This document shows, piece by piece, positions 8,935-16,252 of a stretch of DNA of 64,000 nt. Position numbers and translations under genes: made by a program. The notes beneath the pieces were generated by a model. That model ran no database searches. It was not told the origin of the DNA and saw only the letters and a list, made by a program, of their open reading frames with translations. Numbering within the stretch: the stretch's first letter is position 1; every line of letters begins with the position of its first letter. Source of the DNA: Dyadobacter subterraneus (lineage in GTDB: Bacteria > Bacteroidota > Bacteroidia > Cytophagales > Spirosomataceae); assembly GCF_015221875.1 (NCBI RefSeq), contig NZ_JACYGY010000001.1, forward strand, positions 5,744,501 to 5,808,500, given 5' to 3'.

Positions 8935-10470
8935 TTAATGTTTAAAATGACGAATTCCAGTCGTTACCATTGCCACGCCATTTGCATTGCAATAAGCAAC
9001 AGAATCTTTGTCACGGATAGAGCCACCTGGTTGTACAACTGCCGTAATTCCTGCCTGAGTCGCGATTTCAACACAATCAGGGAATGGGAAAAACGCATCA
9101 GATGCCATTACCGCTCCTTGCAGATCAAAGCCAAAATGTTTCGCTTTTTCAATCGCCTGACGAAGCGCATCAATACGCGATGTCTGTCCTGTTCCGCTTG
9201 CGAAAAGCTGGTTTTCTTTGGCAAGAACAATCGTATTTGATTTTGTATGTTTACAAACTTTCAAAGCAAATTCCAGAGCAACCAATTCATTAGCTGTTGG
9301 CGCTTTTTCGGTTACAGTTGTCATTTGTTCCGCTGTTTCAGTTGCAAGATCTTTATCCTGTACCAACACACCGTTTAATATTGTTTTGAACATAATTCCT
9401 GGAAGTTCCACAGATTTACGCTTCAACAAGTTTCTGTTTTTCTTTGATTTCAACAATTCCAATGCGCCTTCTTCAAAATCAGGAGCGATCAGAATTTCCA
9501 TGAAAAGTTTATTCAGTTCTTCTGCCGTAGCCAGATCAACCTTAACATTGGTGATCACAACACCGCCAAAAGCAGAATCCGGATCACAAGCCAAAGCGTT
9601 CAGATAAGCTTCTTTTGCAGTCGCAGCCGTAGCAACACCGCAGGCATTGGTATGTTTTATAATGGCGAATGTTGGATCTGAACCAGCGAATTCATCGATC
9701 AAACCGATACATGCGTCAACATCTACAAGATTGTTATAAGACAATTCTTTACCGTGAAGCTTGTCAAACATTTTATCAAGATCACCGTGGAACGCTGCAC
9801 TTTGATGAGGATTTTCCCCGTAACGAAGTGTTTGTGACGGCAATTTTGTAAAGTTAAACAAGGCATCATCTGCGCTTGAATCTTTCGAAAGGAAATAATT
9901 ATTGATCGCACCGTCATAGTGAGAGGAAACGCCAAAAGCCTCTCCCGCATACCAGCGACGATCTTCAAGATCCGTACTTGCAGATTTCTCCGTCAACAGT
10001 GTAACAACACTTTCATATTGCTTGCGCGAAGAAACGATCAGCGTATCCTTGTAATTTTTCGCAGTAGCACGAATCAGAGAAATACCTCCAATGTCTATTT
10101 TTTCAATAATATCTTCCTCTCCGGCACCCGAAGCAACGGTTTCTTCAAAAGGATATAAATCCACAACAACCATGTCGATTGCAGGAATATTATATTGAGC
10201 CGCCTGCGCTACATCTCCCTCATCATCACGACGATACAAAATTCCACCCATAATAGCAGGGTGCAAAGTTTTTACTCTTCCACCAAAAATGGATGGATAA
10301 CCTGTAAGTTCTTCGGCTGCGGTAACCGGAATATTCAGATTTTCAATAAAAGTCTGGGTGCCACCTGTGGAATAAAGTTTTACACCATTTTCATGCAAAA
10401 CACGAACAAGCGGTTCAAGACCGTCCTTATAGTATACAGAGATAATAGCGGATTGGATTTTTTTAGACAT
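8935..10470 (-). CDS. purH: Bifunctional AICAR transformylase/IMP cyclohydrolase PurH
   Basis: PurH carries out the last two steps of de novo purine synthesis, formylating AICAR and closing the ring to IMP, in the cytoplasm. Residues 1 to about 190 are the MGS-like cyclohydrolase domain, with STGGT and GRVKTLHPAIMGGIL. The rest is the AICAR transformylase domain, with RYGENPHQ, the catalytic KHTNACGVA and CDPDSAFGGV. At 511 residues it has the normal length. It is a single gene, divergent from the SDR gene, with a matching -7 element upstream. Confidence 0.97.
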   Translation of the reverse strand: MSKKIQSAIISVYYKDGLEPLVRVLHENGVKLYSTGGTQTFIENLNIPVTAAEELTGYPSIFGGRVKTLHPAIMGGILYRRDDEGDVAQAAQYNIPAIDMVVVDLYPFEETVASGAGEEDIIEKIDIGGISLIRATAKNYKDTLIVSSRKQYESVVTLLTEKSASTDLEDRRWYAGEAFGVSSHYDGAINNYFLSKDSSADDALFNFTKLPSQTLRYGENPHQSAAFHGDLDKMFDKLHGKELSYNNLVDVDACIGLIDEFAGSDPTFAIIKHTNACGVATAATAKEAYLNALACDPDSAFGGVVITNVKVDLATAEELNKLFMEILIAPDFEEGALELLKSKKNRNLLKRKSVELPGIMFKTILNGVLVQDKDLATETAEQMTTVTEKAPTANELVALEFALKVCKHTKSNTIVLAKENQLFASGTGQTSRIDALRQAIEKAKHFGFDLQGAVMASDAFFPFPDCVEIATQAGITAVVQPGGSIRDKDSVAYCNANGVAMVTTGIRHFKH

Positions 10471-10525
10471 TGGTCAATATTTGACGGTAAACATTACAAG
10501 ACTTGGGCAATCAAAAAACAAAACG

Positions 10526-10533
10526 CAAAGGTA
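10526..10533 (-). promoter_or_regulatory. Candidate -7 promoter element of purH
   Basis: Read on the minus strand this is TACCTTTG, which fits the Bacteroidota consensus TAnnTTTG. It lies 55 bases before the purH start. The region upstream is made of TTAATTGTTAA repeats and has no clear TTG at -33. Confidence 0.5.
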
Positions 10534-10538
10534 ATTTT

Positions 10539-10690
10539 TAATTGTTAATTGTTAAGGGTTAATTGTTAATGTGTGAGCATAATAATCCCAAGAAATATAA
10601 TTATGCATAAAAAAATGATATTTTAATTAAATTAACCATCTCTCACACTCCTTTTACATTAACAATTTACCATTGACAATTAACCATTAA
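10539..10690. repeat. TTAATTGTTAA repeat cluster with inverted arms
   Basis: Three copies of a TTAATTGTTAA-like unit at 10539-10570 are followed by GTGTGAG. About 65 bases later comes CTCACAC (10642-10648), then ATTAACAATT (10658-10667) and ACAATTAACC (10676-10685) in opposite orientation. The whole forms a long imperfect inverted repeat between the divergent purH and SDR starts. It may be a degenerate mobile repeat, a promoter-region fold or chance in A+T-rich DNA. Confidence 0.5.
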
Positions 10691-10694
10691 AAAT

Positions 10695-11483
10695 ATGAAT
10701 CTTGACTTAACAGGAAAAACGGCCGTAGTTTGTGGCAGCACGCAGGGAATTGGATATGCATCAGCGGTTGAATTGGCACTTATGGGCGCTAATGTTACGC
10801 TTATGGCGAGAAATGAAGAAGCGCTGAGAGAGGCTGTTGAAACTTTGGACACTTCGTTAAATCAGCTGCACCGCTATATAGTAGCTGATTTTTCCGATAA
10901 TGAAAATGTAAAATATGCGATTCAGGAATATTTAAGACTATGTCCGGACGTTCATATTCTGATCAATAATACCGGCGGACCATCTGGTGGACCGATTATC
11001 GATGCAGAAACGGATCAGTTTATCAAAACTTTCCAGATGCATGTTGTGAACTATCAGATCCTTGCGCAGGCTACTGTTCCGAGTATGAAAAAAGCGGGTT
11101 TTGGAAGAATTGTGAATATTATCAGTACTTCTGTTAAACAGCCGATTGTTGGACTTGGCGTTTCCAATACAATTCGCGGAGCGGTGTCGAGCTGGTCGAA
11201 AACAATGTCGCTTGAACTTGGACCCTTTGGAATTACTTCAAATAATGTGTTACCAGGTTTTACAAAAACGGCTCGTTTGAATGCTGTTGTAGGCATGCGA
11301 AGTGAAACGCAGGGGAAATCGGTTCAGGAAATTTCCGATCAGATGGAATCACAAATTCCGATCAGAAGATTTAGCGAAGCTTCGGAAGTTGGCGCGGCCG
11401 TCGCATTTTTATGCAGTCCGGCGGCAGGAAGTATTAGTGGCGTTAATTTGCCTGTGGATGGAGGGAAGACGGAAAGTATGTAA
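10695..11483 (+). CDS. Short-chain dehydrogenase-like protein, atypical active site
   Basis: This 262-residue Rossmann-fold protein is close to 3-oxoacyl-ACP reductases. The nucleotide-binding loop is GSTQGIG at residues 14-20. The usual NNAG is NNTGG at 91-95. The catalytic YxxxK is missing: where it should be, the sequence reads VSNTIRGAV, so the Tyr position is Ser157 and the Lys position is Arg161. A conserved BKR-like SDR subgroup without a standard tetrad is known, and this protein fits it. It ends in the normal SGVNLPVDGG. Enzyme activity is therefore uncertain. The gene is monocistronic, with a terminator after it. Confidence 0.88.
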   Translation: MNLDLTGKTAVVCGSTQGIGYASAVELALMGANVTLMARNEEALREAVETLDTSLNQLHRYIVADFSDNENVKYAIQEYLRLCPDVHILINNTGGPSGGPIIDAETDQFIKTFQMHVVNYQILAQATVPSMKKAGFGRIVNIISTSVKQPIVGLGVSNTIRGAVSSWSKTMSLELGPFGITSNNVLPGFTKTARLNAVVGMRSETQGKSVQEISDQMESQIPIRRFSEASEVGAAVAFLCSPAAGSISGVNLPVDGGKTESM

Positions 11484-11497
11484 AATATTGGTTGAAT

Positions 11498-11536
11498 TTC
11501 CGGTCGTTAAACTATTTCAGACTTTAACGACCGGAA
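11498..11536. terminator. Bidirectional terminator
   Basis: A perfect 14-base inverted repeat, TTCCGGTCGTTAAA at 11498-11511 and its complement at 11523-11536, lies between the convergent SDR and lipoprotein genes. Confidence 0.8.
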
Positions 11537-11541
11537 GTTAA

Positions 11542-12006
11542 TTACTTAAAACTAAACCAGCGATTTCCCATTGAATTGGAATATCCCAGTTGCGCAACTA
11601 TCTTTTTATTTTTATATAAGTACAACGTAGTCGTTAGTGACCCGATTCTAACTAAATATTTCACATCCAGTTCTCCTTCCGAAACCGGCAAGTTCATATA
11701 GTCCACGGGATCAGAATCTTTTCCAACCAAAGCTTCAAAAGTTTCATTGATTTTTATACGCGGATCGTCAATGTAAACCTCACCAATTAATGCGTTATTA
11801 TCTTTTTTGACAAAAGTCACCGTGGCAACTGCTGATATCAGAGAATCAGATCCTATTATTTTTTGGGTCTTTGCATCTTGAATTATATATTTTATTTCGT
11901 ATTCACCGACGAGGTTGGTGGTAAAATCAACTGGCGGGTCTTCTTGTTTGCAGGATTGAAAAATTATAAAGGCAAGAAGAAGGAATAAGTATTTGAAATT
12001 TTTCAT
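11542..12006 (-). CDS. Small lipoprotein of unknown function
   Basis: The start chosen is the ATG at 12004-12006, giving 154 residues that begin MKNFKYLFLLLAFIIFQSC. This is a lipoprotein signal peptide with Cys19 as the lipidation site. A longer frame reaching 12081 would put 25 poor residues before it and would run through the palindrome at 12031-12066. The mature part is a single domain with several predicted beta strands, and it contains a YEIKY segment and a TTLYLYKNKKIVAQLGY segment. I do not recognise a family. It is probably anchored in the outer membrane or periplasm. It is divergent from the GH31 gene. Confidence 0.7.
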   Translation of the reverse strand: MKNFKYLFLLLAFIIFQSCKQEDPPVDFTTNLVGEYEIKYIIQDAKTQKIIGSDSLISAVATVTFVKKDNNALIGEVYIDDPRIKINETFEALVGKDSDPVDYMNLPVSEGELDVKYLVRIGSLTTTLYLYKNKKIVAQLGYSNSMGNRWFSFK

Positions 12007-12030
12007 GTTACTATTATTGGCTAATAAATA

Positions 12031-12066
12031 ATTACTATTTGTAACTTTAAAAGTACAAATAGTAAT
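12031..12066. promoter_or_regulatory. 36-base palindrome upstream of the lipoprotein gene
   Basis: ATTACTATTTGTA at 12031-12043 and TACAAATAGTAAT at 12054-12066 are perfect inverted arms around a 10-base spacer that is itself nearly symmetrical (CTTT-A-AAAG). It lies 25 bases before the lipoprotein ATG, where an operator or leader hairpin would be expected. A second inverted pair, GTTACA at 12102-12107 and TGTAAC at 12120-12125, lies nearby. Confidence 0.6.
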
Positions 12067-12194
12067 ATACCTGACAAACAAAATTGAATTATTAAATATC
12101 GGTTACATAAACTAACATTTGTAACAATTAAAATCAAATATTTAAACCCCTGAAAACGACCAATATTAATGCAAGAAATACCAACAGTTTTTAT

Positions 12195-12202
12195 TAAATT
12201 TG
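12195..12202 (+). promoter_or_regulatory. Candidate -7 promoter element of the GH31 locus
   Basis: TAAATTTG fits TAnnTTTG and lies 71 bases before the GH31 start. No matching TTG is evident further upstream, so this is a weak call. Confidence 0.35.
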
Positions 12203-12273
12203 GATAATAAACATTTTATTTTGTTTTATTTAAATCCAGCTTTATTCAAACTCTGTCACCTTGGTAAGCTTGC

Positions 12274-15015
12274 ATGAATAAACTTTTCCTGTTATTTATT
12301 TTCCTGGTTTTTCAAATTTCCTTACACGGGCAAAGTGCGGGCGACTTTGTCAATTATGAGAAGTCAGGGGAAAGCCTTATCATTCAGGGGACAAAAGGGG
12401 TTTTAAAAATTCAGGCTATTACGCCGGAAATCTTCAAGGTTCAACTTCTGGATTCTAAAACCAGCGTTGCTTACGATAGTTCTTACACGGTAAGCTTAAA
12501 ATCAAGTAGCCCGATCAATCTGATTACTGAATCAGGAACTTCTGTTCAGCTATTATTTGAAAAATGTGCGTTGGTCATTAATAAAAAGCCGCTTTCTGTT
12601 GCTTTAAAATCTGGTGATGAAATAAAAATAAAGGAAGATCAAGGCATCAGGTATCTCAAAGATTCTGTTTTTCTATCGTTTGTTATAAATCCTTCCGACG
12701 TATTTCATGGTGCCGGCGCACGGCCATTTGGTCCGGACCTGAACAAAAAGGCATTTGAATTTTACAATACCTGGGAGTTTGCCTATTATGATCAGGCGAC
12801 CGGGTTGTCACAAAGTTTTAATGTTCCCTTTGTTATTTCCTCTCACAAGTATGGTTTGCTATTAGACAGTGATCAGCCGGGTTTTATGAGAATGTACATT
12901 GGCGCGCTCGACTCAACTAAAATAAATGTAGAAATCGTAAGTTCCGGAAAGTGGGCTTACTATCTGATCAATGGCGATAACAATGATGAAATTCTTGAAA
13001 ACTATACCTTACTCACCGGAAAACAACCACTTCCTCCGCGATGGGCACTAGGTTATATTCAGTCAAAATTCGGATATAAAAACCAGAGCGAAGCGACAAA
13101 CGTTGTAACAAAACTTCAAAATCAGGGATTCCCGATTGACGCTATTGCGCTGGATTTATACTGGTATGGTGATGAAACAAAGATGGGAAATCTGGATTGG
13201 TATAAACCCAATTGGCCAAATCCGGAAGATATGATGAAAAAATGGAGCGCGAAAGGTGTCAAAACCATTTTGATTTCGGATCCTTATATCACTACCAAAT
13301 CCAACAATTATAATGTGGCTGAATCTCTGTCACTTTTTGCCAAAAGATACGATTCTGGCCAAACTTACATACAGAATATCTGGAATGGCACAGTCGGACT
13401 GCTGGACATTTTCAATCCCTCGACCCAAAAATGGCTTTGGGAGAAATATAAAATTCTGAGCTCTCAGGGTGTTGGTGGCTGGTGGACAGATAAAATAGAA
13501 CCGGACTATCATCCTAATGATGCTTCTCATGTCATTGGCAACTCCCGCCAGATACACAATTTATATTCACTTTTTTGGGCTCGAAATCTATATGATAGTT
13601 TCAAAAATGACTTCCCCGAAAAACGATTATTCAATCTTACACGCTCCGGATGGGCGGGTTCCCAACGATATGGCGTACTTCCATGGAGTGGTGATGTTGC
13701 CCGTTATTGGGCAGGATTGAGGTTGCAGATTCCAATAATTGTTCAGGCCGGAATGTCCGGAATTGCTTATATGCACTCGGATATTGGAGGTTTTGTAACG
13801 ATGTCAGATAAAGTTGATAAGGATGAAGAATTGGATATGCGGTGGTTTCAGTTCGGGACTTTTACGCCAGTTTTAAGAAATCACGGACAAAGGCCGGATC
13901 CGGAGCCATTTAATTTAAGTGAGCCATTTTACAGCGTCGTCAAAAAATATCTGAACATACGTTATCAGATGCTTCCATATCTGTATTCTCTTTCCTGGAA
14001 AAACAGTATTTCTGGTCGGCCTATATGTTTACCAATGGATTATTTTGAAAATAAAACAGCACTTGGAAGTATTAATAACCAGTACTTTTTGGGTGAAAAT
14101 CTATTGGTAGCGCCTGTGCTTTTACATGGTATGCCTTCACGAGAAGTAGTTCTGCCAGAAGGAAAATGGTTTAATTTCTGGACAAATGAATTATTTGCAG
14201 GAAGTCAGAATATTTTCCCAAAACTTACTGTGGATGATATTCCGGTTTATGCAAAAGCCGGAAGTTTTATTCCACTTTCAACCTCTTCAAAAAAATCGAC
14301 GGATTACTATACTTCTGATAGTCTGACGGTGAAATTTTTCCAGGACATTACAGTTCCCACTTCCAGTTTCACAATGTTCCATGATGATGGTGCTGATCCA
14401 AATTCTTTGACAAACGGAAAATATGAGCTGGTTGATTTTTACGGTCATGTCTGGACTGACAGTATCCAAATTGTGACAAAAAGAACGAAGGATTACGATA
14501 AAACTTTGTCAAAAAGAAGCATGGTTTATGAAATTAAAAACCTCACTTCTCCGCCGCTTTCATTAAAAATCAATGGCGAAAATTTTACTGTTGTTCAACA
14601 TGCAAATGAATTCAGCAGTACCGCAGCTTACTATGACATTACATCAAAACAACTCAAAATCGGATACGAATGGGATTGCAAAATACCTTTAACAATTTCA
14701 ATTATTCGAGACGGACTTTCGGTCATCACAGCAACCGAGCCGGTTTCCGAAGAGAATATCTTAACAGTTTTCCCGAATCCAACTTTGTCCGGCGATCCTT
14801 TATCGGTAAAAATCAAATTCCCGGATTCAGGCAATTATGATTTTAAAATCTATAATAATCTGGGAACGGTTGTCATCTCACAAAAACTTGGAAAACAACC
14901 AAAAGGAAAAACAATGGACCTCCGTTTAAACGTGCAAAAATTGAAAGGGGCCTATATTGTCAAGCTAAAAAATGACAAAAATAACATCGAAACCAAAACG
15001 ATAATCATTGAATGA
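12274..15015 (+). CDS. Secreted glycoside hydrolase family 31 with type IX sorting domain
   Basis: This 913-residue enzyme has a signal peptide at residues 1-20 (ending LHGQS). An N-terminal GH31 beta-sandwich is followed by the catalytic barrel from about residue 250 to 570. The nucleophile is Asp406 in GWWTDKIEPD, and the WSGD block near residue 473 fits the acid/base region. GH31 includes alpha-glucosidases and alpha-xylosidases; the substrate cannot be read from these motifs. The last 80 residues, from VFPNPTLSGDP, are a type A C-terminal sorting domain of the type IX secretion system, so the enzyme should reach the cell surface or medium. It is the first gene of a three-gene cluster with the DUF4249 and receptor genes. 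Confidence 0.93.
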   Translation: MNKLFLLFIFLVFQISLHGQSAGDFVNYEKSGESLIIQGTKGVLKIQAITPEIFKVQLLDSKTSVAYDSSYTVSLKSSSPINLITESGTSVQLLFEKCALVINKKPLSVALKSGDEIKIKEDQGIRYLKDSVFLSFVINPSDVFHGAGARPFGPDLNKKAFEFYNTWEFAYYDQATGLSQSFNVPFVISSHKYGLLLDSDQPGFMRMYIGALDSTKINVEIVSSGKWAYYLINGDNNDEILENYTLLTGKQPLPPRWALGYIQSKFGYKNQSEATNVVTKLQNQGFPIDAIALDLYWYGDETKMGNLDWYKPNWPNPEDMMKKWSAKGVKTILISDPYITTKSNNYNVAESLSLFAKRYDSGQTYIQNIWNGTVGLLDIFNPSTQKWLWEKYKILSSQGVGGWWTDKIEPDYHPNDASHVIGNSRQIHNLYSLFWARNLYDSFKNDFPEKRLFNLTRSGWAGSQRYGVLPWSGDVARYWAGLRLQIPIIVQAGMSGIAYMHSDIGGFVTMSDKVDKDEELDMRWFQFGTFTPVLRNHGQRPDPEPFNLSEPFYSVVKKYLNIRYQMLPYLYSLSWKNSISGRPICLPMDYFENKTALGSINNQYFLGENLLVAPVLLHGMPSREVVLPEGKWFNFWTNELFAGSQNIFPKLTVDDIPVYAKAGSFIPLSTSSKKSTDYYTSDSLTVKFFQDITVPTSSFTMFHDDGADPNSLTNGKYELVDFYGHVWTDSIQIVTKRTKDYDKTLSKRSMVYEIKNLTSPPLSLKINGENFTVVQHANEFSSTAAYYDITSKQLKIGYEWDCKIPLTISIIRDGLSVITATEPVSEENILTVFPNPTLSGDPLSVKIKFPDSGNYDFKIYNNLGTVVISQKLGKQPKGKTMDLRLNVQKLKGAYIVKLKNDKNNIETKTIIIE

Positions 15016-15024
15016 GTTTCTGAT

Positions 15025-16236
15025 ATGTACTATAAATATTCACTTTTTCTGATACTGCTTCTTACGGGAATGGCTGCCTGTGTGGAACCTTATAGTGTCA
15101 AATTTGGAAGCGCGAAGGAGTATATTGTTGTTGACGGGGTCGTCACGGATATGGACGGTCCTCAGTATATCAAACTTTCCAAGACCAATCCGGAATCCAA
15201 AAACGAAAGTTCCGAATTTTCGCAAACTATCTGGACAACAGGACAATCTACATTACCTCTAACAAAAGCCAGAGCCAAGGTTATTGTTAACGATTCGCAG
15301 GTTTTTGAATTGACAGAAACGGACCCGGGTGTTTATGCTTTGCCCGCATTATTCAAGGGGAAAGTCGGCGATTCTTACAAATTGCAATTTGTGACCGAAA
15401 CTGGTACGAATTATGAATCTTCTTCTGAGAAAATGCTTCCGGTTACTGCCGTTACGTCAGCTTATGATGTTTTTAATCCAAAAGGCTTACCAAAATATTC
15501 GGCATACTATGGAGATTTCACGCCAAGCAATGACATTTATATCAACTTTGACGATCCGGCCGGCGAGCAAAATTTTTATCGTTGGCAATGGACTTTATGG
15601 GAAGTTCAAAAAAGCTGCGCTACCTGTAACCAGGGAAAATATTATTTATTCCAGGCTGAAAATGGCATCGACGGAGATTGTTTCAAAGACCTGACTTTAA
15701 AATACAACAACATTTACGATTACACCTGCGAAGATCTGTGCTGGGATATTTTTTATAGCTCGGATATAACGATCTTTTCTGACATCTATACCAACGGACA
15801 AAGTCAGAAGGATAAACTGGTTGCCCAGATTCCTTTACTTCAATCCAATCCGTGTTTAGTCAGTTTACAACAGAATTCGCTTACGCCAAATGCCTACCGG
15901 TTTTTGAAATTAATACAGGACCAGGCTGTTAATTCCGGGACGCTTGCCGATACACCTCCTGCACCAATCCAGGGTAACATTTTAAATACTTCGGACAAAA
16001 ATGAGCTAATTATTGGTTTCTTCACAGCCTCCTCAGTTGCTGAGTATAAGACGATGCTTTGGAGGAAAAACGTTAAAAACCAGGCGGTTCTGAACCAACT
16101 TTTCAAAACAATTCACAACCGTGATCAGATTCTGGAAGAAAGATCTCCCGAGCGACCTTATATCCCTTTGGCAATTTGTAAAAACAGCAGGTCAAGAACA
16201 CCATTTTTGCCAAAAGACTGGAAATGGACGCAGTAA
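15025..16236 (+). CDS. DUF4249 family lipoprotein
   Basis: This 403-residue protein has a lipoprotein signal peptide (MYYKYSLFLILLLTGMAAC, lipidated Cys19). The sequence after it, CVEPY then YIVVDGVVTDMDGPQYIKLS, is typical of DUF4249, a family found next to TonB-dependent receptors in Bacteroidota. Several Cys residues in the middle (SCATCNQG, CEDLCWD) may form disulfides. It starts 9 bases after the GH31 gene and ends 16 bases before the receptor gene. By context it is an outer-membrane accessory protein of that receptor, perhaps binding ligand as SusD does; its biochemical role is not established. Confidence 0.85.
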   Translation: MYYKYSLFLILLLTGMAACVEPYSVKFGSAKEYIVVDGVVTDMDGPQYIKLSKTNPESKNESSEFSQTIWTTGQSTLPLTKARAKVIVNDSQVFELTETDPGVYALPALFKGKVGDSYKLQFVTETGTNYESSSEKMLPVTAVTSAYDVFNPKGLPKYSAYYGDFTPSNDIYINFDDPAGEQNFYRWQWTLWEVQKSCATCNQGKYYLFQAENGIDGDCFKDLTLKYNNIYDYTCEDLCWDIFYSSDITIFSDIYTNGQSQKDKLVAQIPLLQSNPCLVSLQQNSLTPNAYRFLKLIQDQAVNSGTLADTPPAPIQGNILNTSDKNELIIGFFTASSVAEYKTMLWRKNVKNQAVLNQLFKTIHNRDQILEERSPERPYIPLAICKNSRSRTPFLPKDWKWTQ

Positions 16237-16252
16237 GCTATAATCTGAATTT

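Noticed and set aside
10539..10690. Possible CRISPR-like array
   Set aside because: Units are short, degenerate and partly inverted, with no regular spacers and no cas genes nearby.
12007..12081. Longer N terminus of the small lipoprotein
   Set aside because: It would place 25 residues before a good lipoprotein signal and would code through the palindrome.
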